This document shows positions 37,285-45,949 of a stretch of DNA of 64,000 nucleotides, one piece after another. The stretch is from Methylocapsa aurea (lineage in GTDB: Bacteria; Pseudomonadota; Alphaproteobacteria; Rhizobiales; Beijerinckiaceae), in the NCBI RefSeq assembly GCF_000746085.1, contig NZ_JQKO01000018.1, positions 1-64,000 of the forward strand. The letters are read 5' to 3'. The notes beneath the pieces are model-generated. The model saw only the letters and a list, made by a program, of their open reading frames with translations, was not told the origin of the DNA and did no database searches. Within the stretch, counting starts at the first letter, position 1. Every line of letters starts with the position of its first letter. Made by a program: the position numbers and the translations under genes.

Positions 37285-37932
37285 ATGACCATCACGATTA
37301 CCGCATTTGAACGGTCACCCGATGGCGGCAAGGGACTGGCGCGTGATACGCGCGTTCGCTGGGCGTTGGAAGAAGTGGGCCAACCTTACGAGGTTCGTCT
37401 TGTTTCGTTCAGGGCGATGAAGGAACCCGCACATCTGGCGCTTCATCCTTTCGGGCAGATTCCGACGTACGAAGAAGGCGATCTTGGCTTGTTCGAGACG
37501 GGGGCGATCGTGTTCCATATCGCGGAGCGCCATGCGGGCCTGTTGCCAGACGATGCGAATGCCCGGGCGCGCGCGATCACATGGATGTTCGCCGCGCTCA
37601 GCACGGTGGAGCCGCCGATCCTTGAACTCGGAACCGCCAGGCTCCTTGAGGGCGACAAGTCCTGGTCCGCGCAACGCATGCCTCTCGTCGAGGATCGCGT
37701 CCGTAACCGGCTGGGCCAACTTTCCCGTCGCCTTGGCGATGCCGACTGGCTCGATGGCGCGTTCAGCGCGGGCGACCTGATGATGGCGTCGGTGCTGCTC
37801 AGGTCGAGAGCGTCGGGTATGCTGGACGAATATCCAAACCTCCCCGCCTATGTAGCCCGCGGCGAAGCGCGGCCCGCCTACAAGCGCGCCTTTGAGGCGC
37901 AATTGGCGGTGAACAAGCCACCGGCCGGCTGA
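37285..37932 (+). CDS. Glutathione S-transferase family protein
   Basis: A 215-residue GST. The N-terminal thioredoxin-like domain has DTRVRWALEEVGQPYEVRLV, the cis-proline strand GQIPTYEEGDLGLFETGAIV (usual SNAI-like glutathione contact as ETGAI), and the C-terminal helical domain ends in YPNLPAYVARGEARPAYKRA. Ribosome-binding site AAGGAGGAG before the ATG at 37285 selects this start over the upstream frame. It is an isolated gene between IS remnants; its substrate is unknown. Confidence 0.9.
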   Translation: MTITITAFERSPDGGKGLARDTRVRWALEEVGQPYEVRLVSFRAMKEPAHLALHPFGQIPTYEEGDLGLFETGAIVFHIAERHAGLLPDDANARARAITWMFAALSTVEPPILELGTARLLEGDKSWSAQRMPLVEDRVRNRLGQLSRRLGDADWLDGAFSAGDLMMASVLLRSRASGMLDEYPNLPAYVARGEARPAYKRAFEAQLAVNKPPAG

Positions 37933-38051
37933 TTGAGGTCCGGCTCGAAGTCGTCATCCGAGTTTTTCGTTCAGTTTATGGCTCCTAAGCCTAGGTGTTT
38001 GATCCCGGGTTTTGATGGTGCATTCTTGTCGCGAGAGTGGAGGGATGCGCT

Positions 38052-38386
38052 ATGGGACAAGTTCTGCACGGCTGCGCCACGACGACAGAGGCGGTCCGTC
38101 GAGCGATACAAAATAGTCAAGAGAGCCTGAGAGCGCTCGCCAAGCGCTACGGGGTCAATCAGAAGACCGTCGCCAAGTGGAAGAAGCGCGGCTCTGTCGC
38201 CGACCGGCCGACCGGCCCGAAAGAGCCGAAGTCAACTTCGCTTTCCCTTGAAGACGAGGCGATCGTCGTCGCTTTCCGCAAGCATACGCTGCTGCCGCTC
38301 GATGGTTGCCTCTGTGCCTTGCAAGCCACGATCCCGCATCTCACGCGATCCGCGGCCTCGAAAGGTTCGATGAGCACGGTATGCAC
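38052..38386 (+). pseudogene. IS481-family transposase, 5' fragment ending at the CRISPR array
   Basis: MGQVLHGCATTTEAVRRAIQ, then SLRALAKRYGVNQKTVAKWK and PLDGCLCALQATIPHLTRSA is the helix-turn-helix half of an IS481-type transposase. Near 38350 the frame slips by one, and LERFDEHGMHL-like sequence continues in another frame to the first base of the distal CRISPR repeat (38387). The catalytic rve core is absent. The fragment therefore marks the end of the array and suggests that array DNA beyond this point was lost or displaced. Confidence 0.8.
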
Positions 38387-39681
38387 CTTCCAATCCACGC
38401 CCCCGCGTGGGGGGCGACTGACCGATTTCGCGGCATCCGTTGTCGCGACCGCCTCGTTCCAATCCACGCCCCCGCGTGGGGGGCGACGCTACCACGTGTC
38501 ACAACACACGGGCCGGTTAGCAGTTCCAATCCACGCCCCCGCGTGGGGGGCGACGCCCCTCGGTCGCCGATCGGTTCCAGGTATTGATGTTCCAATCCAC
38601 GCCCCCGCGTGGGGGGCGACCGTCGCCGGCCCGCGTGCGCGCCTATGGCCGGGTGTTCCAATCCACGCCCCCGCGTGGGGGGCGACGACCTTGGTCATCG
38701 CTGCGCCGGCGGCAGTTGCGATGTTCCAATCCACGCCCCCGCGTGGGGGGCGACACAAGGCCCGCCGCGTCATGTTGGAGCCTTTGGGGTTCCAATCCAC
38801 GCCCCCGCGTGGGGGGCGACACCCAAAAGATAGCGGCGCAAGTCGTGCCGTTGAATGTTCCAATCCACGCCCCCGCGTGGGGGGCGACCCAGCGCTCCGC
38901 TTGCGAAGGCTCCAGCCTGCGTGTTCCAATCCACGCCCCCGCGTGGGGGGCGACTTCATTCGAACGAAGCCCTGCATGAGCCCCTGTCGTTCCAATCCAC
39001 GCCCCCGCGTGGGGGGCGACCGCCGGCGGCCGGTCCAGGCGGAATGTCATTTTTGTTCCAATCCACGCCCCCGCGTGGGGGGCGACCATGTCTCTCAGGG
39101 CGCGCGGAACGCTTGTTCGGGGTTCCAATCCACGCCCCCGCGTGGGGGGCGACGCGGGATTGTCCATAAGGGACGCCTGTTCGCATCCGGTTCCAATCCA
39201 CGCCCCCGCGTGGGGGGCGACGACCCAATCTAGGCGACTCCTCGTCGGATGGCATGGTTCCAATCCACGCCCCCGCGTGGGGGGCGACATTCTCGGTAGT
39301 CCGCCATGAAGGGGGCGTTTCTGTTCCAATCCACGCCCCCGCGTGGGGGGCGACCAGCTACGAGCTTCTCGACTTCCCCTATGATCTTGTTCCAATCCAC
39401 GCCCCCGCGTGGGGGGCGACGCGACCCCGATGCAATGGCCTCGGTGTTCGTTCAGTTCCAATCCACGCCCCCGCGTGGGGGGCGACTGGGGCTGGTAAAG
39501 GAACCGCGTCAACGATTCAGTTCCAATCCACGCCCCCGCGTGGGGGGCGACTCGATCGAGACGCTGACAGCGAATTTCTGCTTCGTTCCAATCCACGCCC
39601 CCGCGTGGGGGGCGACGAAACACGCCGAGTATTTTATTCTGAAGGATCTGTTCCAATCCACGCCCCCGCGTGGGGGGCGAC
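38387..39681 (-). CRISPR. Type I-C CRISPR array, 20 repeats and 19 spacers
   Basis: A 32-bp repeat, read on the minus strand as GTCGCCCCCCACGCGGGGGC followed by GTGGATTGGAAC. It differs by one base near the 3' end from the common type I-C repeat (GGATTGAAAC). Repeats start at 38387, 38456, 38523, 38589, 38655, 38723, 38789, 38857, 38923, 38989, 39055, 39122, 39190, 39257, 39323, 39389, 39455, 39520, 39585 and 39650. Spacers are 33-37 bp, all different by eye. Only the leftmost repeat deviates (first plus-strand base C instead of G), marking it as the old, leader-distal end. Transcription runs on the minus strand, the same as cas, with the leader on the cas2 side. Confidence 0.98.
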
Positions 39682-40035
39682 TGCGGCAGGATAGAGTACT
39701 GATCGAACAAGCGAAACCCTCAGCAGCGCGCGAACAGTTGCAAGCGAGCGCCGCAAAACGGACATCCTTCGGACTGGAAACTTCGGCTCCTTGATCACAA
39801 AGGGCTTTTGGCTCCGCGGACCGGTCGGCGTCCAGCCGGTCGCTTGGGGTTCGCGCGAGCAAACCCCGCATCGAAACTCCGGCAGCCCACGAAAGAACCA
39901 AGATGCAGATTGTTCCACAGCACTTGGTTCCTGCAAACGTGGATCCGGACCGGAATCGAAATTTCTGGAAAAGTCTCGGCGACGCGCGATTTTCAAAAAT
40001 GCGCGGCACACGAAACTCCGAATGGACCTTCAGAC
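39682..40035 (-). promoter_or_regulatory. CRISPR leader region
   Basis: The 350 bp between the newest repeat (39650-39681) and the dispersed repeat near cas2. By orientation this should contain the array promoter and the Cas1-Cas2 integration signals. No convincing protein frame lies on the minus strand. I cannot define the promoter elements by eye. Confidence 0.6.
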
Positions 40036-40140
40036 TAGAGCGCTTTCGGTTTCGACGGAATCAGACAGCAGCTCTAGATCTTCGTTTTGTCGCATTTTCT
40101 TAACGCGAACCGATGTCCACTTCGCCCGAAAATGCTCTAT
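40036..40140. repeat. Long dispersed repeat between leader and cas2
   Basis: TAGAGCGCTTTCGGTTTCGA, then CGGAATCAGACAGCAGCTCT, then TCGTTTTGTCGCATTTTCTT and a final AAAATGCTCTA. The inverse complement of this matches 28662-28770 over about 105 bp. It ends 4 bp from the cas2 stop. Confidence 0.85.
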
Positions 40141-40144
40141 CAAA

Positions 40145-40441
40145 TCATACGATCATCGGCGCATCGAAATCCACCGCCGGCTTGGCCCCCACATGCTCCA
40201 CGCGACGGCGCCAACTGGAGCCAAGAAAATAGAACCTGAGACTATCCTTGTGTGGATCGATCTCAGCCGTCAGCCGCGCTCGCAGCGCCGCCCATTGGGC
40301 CGGATCGACTTCGCATTCGAAGACGGAGAACTGCACCCGCTGACCGACGTCGCGGCAGGCTTTGGCGATGCGCCTCAGCCGCCTGCGGCCCGCCGCCGTC
40401 AGGGTCTCCACGTCGTAGCTGACGAGCACCATCATCGACAT
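40145..40441 (-). CDS. cas2: CRISPR-associated endonuclease Cas2
   Basis: A 98-residue Cas2 that, with Cas1, forms the spacer-integration complex. The beta1 strand MMVLVSYDVETLTAAGRRRL carries the conserved Asp; the middle is DVGQRVQFSVFECEVDPAQW, and the end LRFYFLGSSWRRRVEHVG is usual in type I-C Cas2. The start at 40441 (not 40489) removes a non-conserved extension. Last gene of the cas operon, 7 bp after cas1. Confidence 0.96.
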   Translation of the reverse strand: MSMMVLVSYDVETLTAAGRRRLRRIAKACRDVGQRVQFSVFECEVDPAQWAALRARLTAEIDPHKDSLRFYFLGSSWRRRVEHVGAKPAVDFDAPMIV

Positions 40442-40448
40442 CCGTCTC

Positions 40449-41501
40449 CTATTTCCAGAGCATCGGCGGATAGCCGTCGAGATCGCCACGCACCGCCTTG
40501 GCGAGCAGTTGCGCCTGAATATGAGGCAACAGGCCGATCGACGCTTTTTCCTTCAGAAACGGGTGCTCGATTTCCTCGCGCTTGCGCTCTTGAAACGCCA
40601 CCAGCACCTGCTTGCGCGCATCGTCGCCCAGGAAAACCGCGCCATTTTCGAATATGCGGAAATCGCGAATGCCTAATTCGCCGCGATTGACAAGAGTCAG
40701 GGCCAGCCGGTCCGCCAGATGGGGCCGGAGCTCCTCCATCAGATCGAGCGCCAGGCTCGGACGTCCAGGACGCAGGCGATGCAAGAACCCCACCGCCGGA
40801 TCAAGCCCGACGCCTTCGAGCGCCGACCGGCAATCATGCACCAGCAGCGTGTAAAGGAAGGACAAGAGCGCATTGACCGCATCGAGAGGCGGACGGCGCG
40901 AGCGGGTTGTGAAGCGCAGGCCCGGCGCCTTCATGCGGATCAGATGATCGAACACGCCGAAATAGGCGCGCGCCGCCTCGCCTTCGATGCCACGCACCTC
41001 ATCGAGAGGGCGTGGCTTCAGACAGCGGCGGGCCGCGTCGGCCAGAAGCACGACGGCAGATTGCATGGCGCCCTCCGCCGCTTCGTCCATCCCATCGCCA
41101 TGATCGCGCAAGGCCCGTTGCAGCACCGCGCGCTGATTGGAGGCCTTGGCGATGACGATCGCCGCGGCGAAGCGGGCGCTCGCCGCCTCGCTCTCATGGG
41201 CGCGGAACTGGTCGCGGCGCAAGAGCACATTGCCGGAGACCGGCCCCTCGACCCGCGCAAGGAAACGGCCATTGTCAGAGAAATGGGTGATGGCGATGCC
41301 GGCCTCCAGCGCAGCCGCCATCAGGCCGGCGGAAATGCTCACGCGCCCGAGCGGCGCGATGGAGCCGAGCTTGTGCAGCGGCACGCGCAGCCGCTCGACG
41401 CCCTCCACCTCGACCACAGCGTTCTCGCCATCCTTGTGCACATAGGCGCCCTCGGTGGAGACATAGAGCGTATTCAGGTGGCGGCGATCGACCATTTTCA
41501 C
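40449..41501 (-). CDS. cas1: CRISPR-associated endonuclease/integrase Cas1 (type I-C)
   Basis: A 350-residue integrase of spacer acquisition. The N-terminal beta domain opens LNTLYVSTEGAYVHKDGENA; metal-binding residues of the helical domain are in GIEGEAARAYFGVFD (Glu), FLHRLRPGRPSLALDLMEEL (His and Asp). The C-terminus ends in PHIQAQLLAKAVRGDLDGYP, typical of Cas1 in I-C systems. It is 9 bp from cas4 upstream and 7 bp from cas2 downstream, so acquisition genes are one unit. Confidence 0.97.
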   Translation of the reverse strand: MKMVDRRHLNTLYVSTEGAYVHKDGENAVVEVEGVERLRVPLHKLGSIAPLGRVSISAGLMAAALEAGIAITHFSDNGRFLARVEGPVSGNVLLRRDQFRAHESEAASARFAAAIVIAKASNQRAVLQRALRDHGDGMDEAAEGAMQSAVVLLADAARRCLKPRPLDEVRGIEGEAARAYFGVFDHLIRMKAPGLRFTTRSRRPPLDAVNALLSFLYTLLVHDCRSALEGVGLDPAVGFLHRLRPGRPSLALDLMEELRPHLADRLALTLVNRGELGIRDFRIFENGAVFLGDDARKQVLVAFQERKREEIEHPFLKEKASIGLLPHIQAQLLAKAVRGDLDGYPPMLWK

Positions 41502-41510
41502 TGCCCCGCA

Positions 41511-42137
41511 TCACTCGTCGATCATGCGCTCCAGCCAGCGCGCCACCTGGCCGCCGTCCGCGGTGGTTCTCGGCGCGCAAATCTCCAGCAGCGAGCAGGC
41601 CCGACAGCGTTTGGCCTGGTAGGCGGCATGAGGAACCTCCGCCGCGAGGATCATGGCGCGGGCGGCGGCGGCGGTTTCCTTGGTCAGCCGACGCAAATCG
41701 GCGTCGAAGGCCACCACGACGCGGCGGCGCGTCTCGCCGTAGAAGAGGGCGCCCTCTGGCACGTCGACGCCGAACATTTCCTCCAGCGCGATGCCTTGCG
41801 CGCAAAGCTGCGCCTCGTCGGCCCGATGCGCTTTGGGCGAGCCGCGCTTGTATTCGACCGGAAAGGGATGAATGCGCCCGTCCCGCTCGCGCAGTTCCAC
41901 GACATCGGCGACGCCGGAAACGCCAAGGGCGGCCGAGCGGATCGGCATGGCCGTGGCGGCGCGCACGCCGCGCCGGCTCGAAGCCCCCGGTTGATCCGCC
42001 CGATCGTGCATAATGCGGCCTTCGGCGGTGAAACGGTTCTCGCTCCACATTTGCTCGACGTGAATGAGCGCGCATTGGCGCGGGCAATAGAGCATATGCT
42101 GGAGCGCGGAAAGAGGGATCAGGTCGGCCTCGTCCAT
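41511..42137 (-). CDS. cas4: CRISPR-associated exonuclease Cas4
   Basis: A 208-residue RecB-family nuclease with an iron-sulfur cluster that trims prespacers and checks the PAM in type I-C. One cluster cysteine is in the N-terminal LYCPRQCALIHVE, and the others are in the C-terminal KRCRACSLLEICAPR. The nuclease motif PVEYKRGSPKAHRADEAQLC provides the Lys and acidic residues; QLCAQGIALEEMF is the QxxxY-like helix. It is followed by cas1 after 9 bp. Confidence 0.96.
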   Translation of the reverse strand: MDEADLIPLSALQHMLYCPRQCALIHVEQMWSENRFTAEGRIMHDRADQPGASSRRGVRAATAMPIRSAALGVSGVADVVELRERDGRIHPFPVEYKRGSPKAHRADEAQLCAQGIALEEMFGVDVPEGALFYGETRRRVVVAFDADLRRLTKETAAAARAMILAAEVPHAAYQAKRCRACSLLEICAPRTTADGGQVARWLERMIDE

Positions 42138-42150
42138 GATCCCGCCTCGG

Positions 42151-43032
42151 TCAGATCAGATCCAGAACTTTGACGCCGGCGGGCAAGGCCGCCTCGTCCA
42201 GCGTCACGACATAATCGGAATAGGCGCGCGGCGGGCCATCTGAACTGGGCGCGCGGGAAACCGTTACGCGCTCGAACAGCTTATGGGCCGGGGCGTTGCC
42301 GAGATCGCTCTCATGCTCGAAGACAATCAGCCGCCTGGCGGTCATCTCGCCGCGCGCGGCCGAGCGGTCGTGGTCGAACATTTCGCCGAGCGCGCGCCAA
42401 AAGAGAGCGAGATCGTCTTCGGAAAAGCCGGTGCCTTTCTTGGCGTCATTGGCCAGCCGCGCCGAGACGAAGCCATGGGCTCGGTAGAGGCCATAAGGGA
42501 CGATGTGTTTGCGGCCCATGGTGCGGTCATTTTTCTTAGCATCCTCTTCATTTGTCACGGAGGATCTAGTAATAGAAACCTCGATCGGGACAATCGGATC
42601 GATTGAGTGACCAAAGGTGAATTGGATAGGCCCACGCACTTGCCCAACATTGACTTCCGTTGACATAACCGCCCCGAAAGCGCGGATATCAAAGAAATTG
42701 TCGCACATCCATTTGGTGAGCGAGCGAGCCTCCTCTTCCTTCTTCGGCAGCTTCCTGGGCTCCGAGGCCAATCCGGTTGCCGCATAAGCCTCACGATTTG
42801 TTAAATTGAGCACAGCGCGCTCAGCCATGTAGATCCTGTAGCCGACACCGTCGCCGCGCACGAGCGAGACGAAGTTGCGGACCTTCCGCTTCAAGCAGAC
42901 ATCGGTCACGAGACCGAGGCCTGTTTCCGCATCAAGGCGCGGCATGTTGCCTGCATCCGGGTCGCCGTTAGGGTTGCCGTTGGCGACATCGAACAAGTAG
43001 ACGAAATCATAGCGATGATTGATGGCGGACAT
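42151..43032 (-). CDS. cas7: Cascade backbone protein Cas7 (Csd2, type I-C)
   Basis: A 293-residue RAMP protein that forms the crRNA-binding filament of the type I-C Cascade. Family signature at the start: [20 protein letters not shown], then [20 protein letters not shown]. Further conserved parts are [20 protein letters not shown] and [19 protein letters not shown]. Stop codon 13 bp before cas4. The ATG at 43032 is preferred over 43059; it lies at the 3' end of cas8c, whose stop is at 43037. Confidence 0.97.
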   Translation of the reverse strand: MSAINHRYDFVYLFDVANGNPNGDPDAGNMPRLDAETGLGLVTDVCLKRKVRNFVSLVRGDGVGYRIYMAERAVLNLTNREAYAATGLASEPRKLPKKEEEARSLTKWMCDNFFDIRAFGAVMSTEVNVGQVRGPIQFTFGHSIDPIVPIEVSITRSSVTNEEDAKKNDRTMGRKHIVPYGLYRAHGFVSARLANDAKKGTGFSEDDLALFWRALGEMFDHDRSAARGEMTARRLIVFEHESDLGNAPAHKLFERVTVSRAPSSDGPPRAYSDYVVTLDEAALPAGVKVLDLI

Positions 43033-43036
43033 GGGC

Positions 43037-44899
43037 TCATTCCTCGGTGTTATCGACATTTTCAGCTGCCTCTAACTCCTTGGGAGCGGCCGTGGTCTTG
43101 GTAAGGAAAGCTTCGCGTTGGTGGTAGTAGCCGATGGCGAATCGCCCTTGATCTTCAAGTCGCAACGTCTTTGGAAACGCTGTCGAGGAACCGCTTAGAG
43201 CTTCAGCGATGCGATCCTCAAACCATTCGGCAAGGCCAGCGCCAACCTTTGAGCGAACCGATTTGGAATGGTTCTTGGCATTACGAAGCAGGGACGGGAA
43301 AATTCGCGCAGGAGTCGCCGAGGCCGACGCGTAGAACTTGTCGCGAACCGTTGCATTTCGGCGGCCGAGGCCAGCGGCCTGGAGCCGCTCCAAAATTCCG
43401 AAGAGCCGACCGAGACGATAACCGGCGTTGCGCTCCTCAAAGTCGATCGACACTGGAACCTCCTCATTGGCGCGGCTGAGCACCGCTTTGATAAGTGCGA
43501 CACGCAGGGGCGCAATCTCGCGATCGACACGGAACCGCATCAGGATCATTGATAAAAATGACACCGGATAACGGGCTCCCGTGAGCACGGCGCGGGTAAG
43601 CTCGCCTGCAATGTGAGCATGGGATTTCTCGAAGCGGTCCTTCTCATCCCTACTCATGTCCTTGATCCGCCCATCGTCAGAACGTCTGACCGGCGCCAGG
43701 CAATAGACTAACCGCCAGAATTGCGGCGCCCTGCCGTCACGCCACGCGGGCGGCTCCAGCCGCAGATCCTCGAAATGCCGCGTCAATCTTTCCGCAAGCT
43801 GCTGGATGGTGGTTTCGAGCCAGAAGCGGACCGAGATGCGCGCAGCGTTGGGGGAGAGGCCAAGGACGTAGAATTTCGTCGCCGGATTGATGGAAAGGCC
43901 CGGCACGGGCTGTCCTTTTGCGACCAGCGCCAGCGCGTTGAGAAGGTCGCGCTCTTGCGCCGCGGAGTCCGGGCCGGGCTCGGCCTCCGGTTCGGCGCTC
44001 TTTTCGCCGCCGCCAAAGAGCGCGGCGAAGATGGCCTCGCCGTCATAGGGCTCCTCATCCCCTTCCGGCTCGGCCCAGAACACCACGGAAGCGTCGCCGA
44101 TCTGCACGCGGTTGCGAAGCCCGGCCAGGAGCGCGTTGAGCGCGGTCGTGTAGGCGAAGGCAGCGTATTCGGAGACGGGAGCGTTTTCGCCCTGCTCCTT
44201 GCCGTAGGAGGTGAAGGCCGATTGGTTGAAAGAAACGATCGCGGCGCCCGACGACTGCGCTCCGCGCACGCCTTTGATGGAAGGGTGCAGCCGGGCAATC
44301 GGCGCTTCCTCGCCGGTGACGAGACACAGTCCGACGCCCCCGCCGCCACTGACGGAGCGCGCGACGACCGCGCGAGCCGCCGGGCGCTCGTGCAGCCAAT
44401 TGCGTTCGCCATCAAGGCGAAACACCACATTGGCGTCCAGCATCTGCGCGGCCAACGGCAAACTTTCGTAGGCTTCAGGATCCCAGCCGTCCAAAAACGC
44501 CAGAAAAGCCTTGAGGCCAGCATCCTCCGTTTCGCCGATGGACTCATGCTGGCGCCGGCGGAACGCGGCAAATTCTTCCGCGCCTGGCCGCAGCCCTTTC
44601 TTGGCTGCGCGCTTCGACTCCTTGGCCGGGTCGGCGGCGCCGAACACATAGGCCGTCTTGTCCCACAACAGGTTGGCTGCGACGCCGACCGTGCGTTTGG
44701 CTGGCTGCGGAACGGTCATCGCCTCGGGCACATGTTTGCCCTTGACCGTCTTGCCCAAGGACGTGACATCGACCACCGAACCATCCGCCGCCAACGTGAC
44801 GCCGTAGGCGATCTTCTCCGAGGAATATCCCGGCACGGGCGCGTCGCCCTTCGCGGCCATGCGGTCGTAGCGCCTCACCAGCGCAGCCAGCATGCTCAT
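43037..44899 (-). CDS. cas8c: Cascade large subunit Cas8c (Csd1)
   Basis: A 620-residue large subunit that recognises the PAM and positions Cas3. It begins [20 protein letters not shown], then [20 protein letters not shown]. The conserved centre has [20 protein letters not shown] and [20 protein letters not shown], then [20 protein letters not shown]. The C-terminus contains [20 protein letters not shown] and the [20 protein letters not shown] helix. The start ATG at 44899 overlaps the cas5c stop (ATGA). In I-C, an internal start in cas8c often produces a Cas11-like small subunit; this was not resolved here. Confidence 0.97.
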   Translation of the reverse strand: MSMLAALVRRYDRMAAKGDAPVPGYSSEKIAYGVTLAADGSVVDVTSLGKTVKGKHVPEAMTVPQPAKRTVGVAANLLWDKTAYVFGAADPAKESKRAAKKGLRPGAEEFAAFRRRQHESIGETEDAGLKAFLAFLDGWDPEAYESLPLAAQMLDANVVFRLDGERNWLHERPAARAVVARSVSGGGGVGLCLVTGEEAPIARLHPSIKGVRGAQSSGAAIVSFNQSAFTSYGKEQGENAPVSEYAAFAYTTALNALLAGLRNRVQIGDASVVFWAEPEGDEEPYDGEAIFAALFGGGEKSAEPEAEPGPDSAAQERDLLNALALVAKGQPVPGLSINPATKFYVLGLSPNAARISVRFWLETTIQQLAERLTRHFEDLRLEPPAWRDGRAPQFWRLVYCLAPVRRSDDGRIKDMSRDEKDRFEKSHAHIAGELTRAVLTGARYPVSFLSMILMRFRVDREIAPLRVALIKAVLSRANEEVPVSIDFEERNAGYRLGRLFGILERLQAAGLGRRNATVRDKFYASASATPARIFPSLLRNAKNHSKSVRSKVGAGLAEWFEDRIAEALSGSSTAFPKTLRLEDQGRFAIGYYHQREAFLTKTTAAPKELEAAENVDNTEE

Positions 44900-45579
44900 C
44901 GCCTGGCGCCCGCATCTTCCATGCGCGGCACATTTATGACGCCGTCGACCATTTCGGCGCGGAAAAACACCGGGCGGGCGCCAGCGGCGAAATCGAGGTC
45001 GAGCAGCATGAAGCCGAGGTCGCGGCGCCCCATCATACTGGCGTCCATGGGCGGCAACTCGCCTTCCACCAGATCGAAGTTGGCGGCGAACTCCCGCACG
45101 CCAAGGCAAGGCCGTTGGAAACACTGGCCGGATCTTGCGCGGCGGCGCGCCATGTCGATATGCTTGGCGTCGCTGTCCTCGGCGCCCCATTTGCCGGCGC
45201 GCTCGAAATGCGCCTCGATCACATAGGCGACGTCGCGCAGCACGGTGGCGGCGCGCTGCTGGCGGTCCTCGTCCACCACGATGGCGAGATCGCTGACTTG
45301 CCCGGAGCGCATGGCGGAGCGCACGCTCGATTCTGAAATTTTGGAGCCGACCTCGTTGCGGCGGATGCTCTCGAAGCGGATCGGCCTCAACACGTAGATG
45401 CGGTCGACGATCCAGCGGATCGCCGGCTTCCAGTGGATCGCCTCGAGGATGCCGCGCGCCGCCGAGGGCGTCATCACATCATAGGAGACGCGCTCCACCG
45501 CCATCTCCGGCCGGGTGAACAAGGCACGCTCGCCCCAGACATGCAGCTTCAGGCCAAAATCCTTGGGCGAATCGATCAT
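44896..45579 (-). CDS. cas5c: Cas5c (Cas5d), pre-crRNA processing nuclease
   Basis: A 227-residue RAMP protein. In type I-C, which has no Cas6, Cas5 cuts the repeats itself and stays on the 5' handle. Signature parts are KLHVWGERALFTRPEMAVER, VSYDVMTPSAARGILEAIHW, and YVLRPIRFESIRRNEVGSKI. A Tyr (SYDV) and a later His in DSDAKHIDMARRR may fit the reported Tyr/Lys/His active site; DAKH in particular matches a Lys-His pair. The stop overlaps the cas8c start. A 370-bp gap with a small ORF separates it from cas3. Confidence 0.95.
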   Translation of the reverse strand: MIDSPKDFGLKLHVWGERALFTRPEMAVERVSYDVMTPSAARGILEAIHWKPAIRWIVDRIYVLRPIRFESIRRNEVGSKISESSVRSAMRSGQVSDLAIVVDEDRQQRAATVLRDVAYVIEAHFERAGKWGAEDSDAKHIDMARRRARSGQCFQRPCLGVREFAANFDLVEGELPPMDASMMGRRDLGFMLLDLDFAAGARPVFFRAEMVDGVINVPRMEDAGARR

Positions 45580-45656
45580 GAGGCTCTCCCTGTATAGAAC
45601 TCACGCTCCGCCCGAGGAAGAAACTGCGCAATACGCTCTATTTTCAATCAACAACT

Positions 45657-45881
45657 TTATTCGGAGGTTTTCAGAAACTCAGGAGAGGACCGACCAAGCA
45701 TCGTGGGCTGCTTGGTCGGCCCGTCGCGCTCTACCAATTCGTCCATAGCATGTTCCAACCCACGAGGCTGAGGGGCGGGAGGAAATCTCGAACTCTCACC
45801 AAATGAAGCGTCGAATTCCGCATTCAGGCGAAATCGAACGCGAGGCCTCAATTTTGAAAGGAGAGTGCACAGCCATTCCAT
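45657..45881 (-). CDS. Unknown small ORF between cas3 and cas5c
   Basis: A possible 74-residue product (MEWLCTLLSKLRPRVRFRLN, then EFDASFGESSRFPPAPQPRG, ending SSPEFLKTSE). No family recognised, no clear ribosome-binding site seen. A second short frame (29 residues, MNTLLVAWDDASVEFEDSRW...) starts upstream at about 45930 and overlaps it in another frame. The 370-bp spacing between cas3 and cas5c is larger than the 0-15 bp elsewhere in this operon, so something may sit here: a small protein, a second promoter, an RNA, or leftover sequence. Confidence 0.35.
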   Translation of the reverse strand: MEWLCTLLSKLRPRVRFRLNAEFDASFGESSRFPPAPQPRGLEHAMDELVERDGPTKQPTMLGRSSPEFLKTSE

Positions 45882-45949
45882 CGCGAATCCTCAAACTCGA
45901 CGGAGGCATCATCCCAGGCGACGAGTAAAGTATTCATGCTGTGGACTAA

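Noticed and set aside
38037-39233. A 398-codon open frame through the CRISPR array on the plus strand, and a 355-codon frame on the minus strand
   Set aside because: They consist of translated CRISPR repeats (FQSTPPRGGR / PPTRGRGLE patterns), not proteins.
43721-45226. A 501-codon plus-strand frame opposite cas8c/cas5c
   Set aside because: Shadow frame; overlaps two conserved cas genes.
45580-45949. A mini-CRISPR or CreTA-like guard RNA inside the cas operon
   Set aside because: No sequence resembling the array repeat was seen in the gap, so the specific claim is not supported, although the gap itself remains unexplained.
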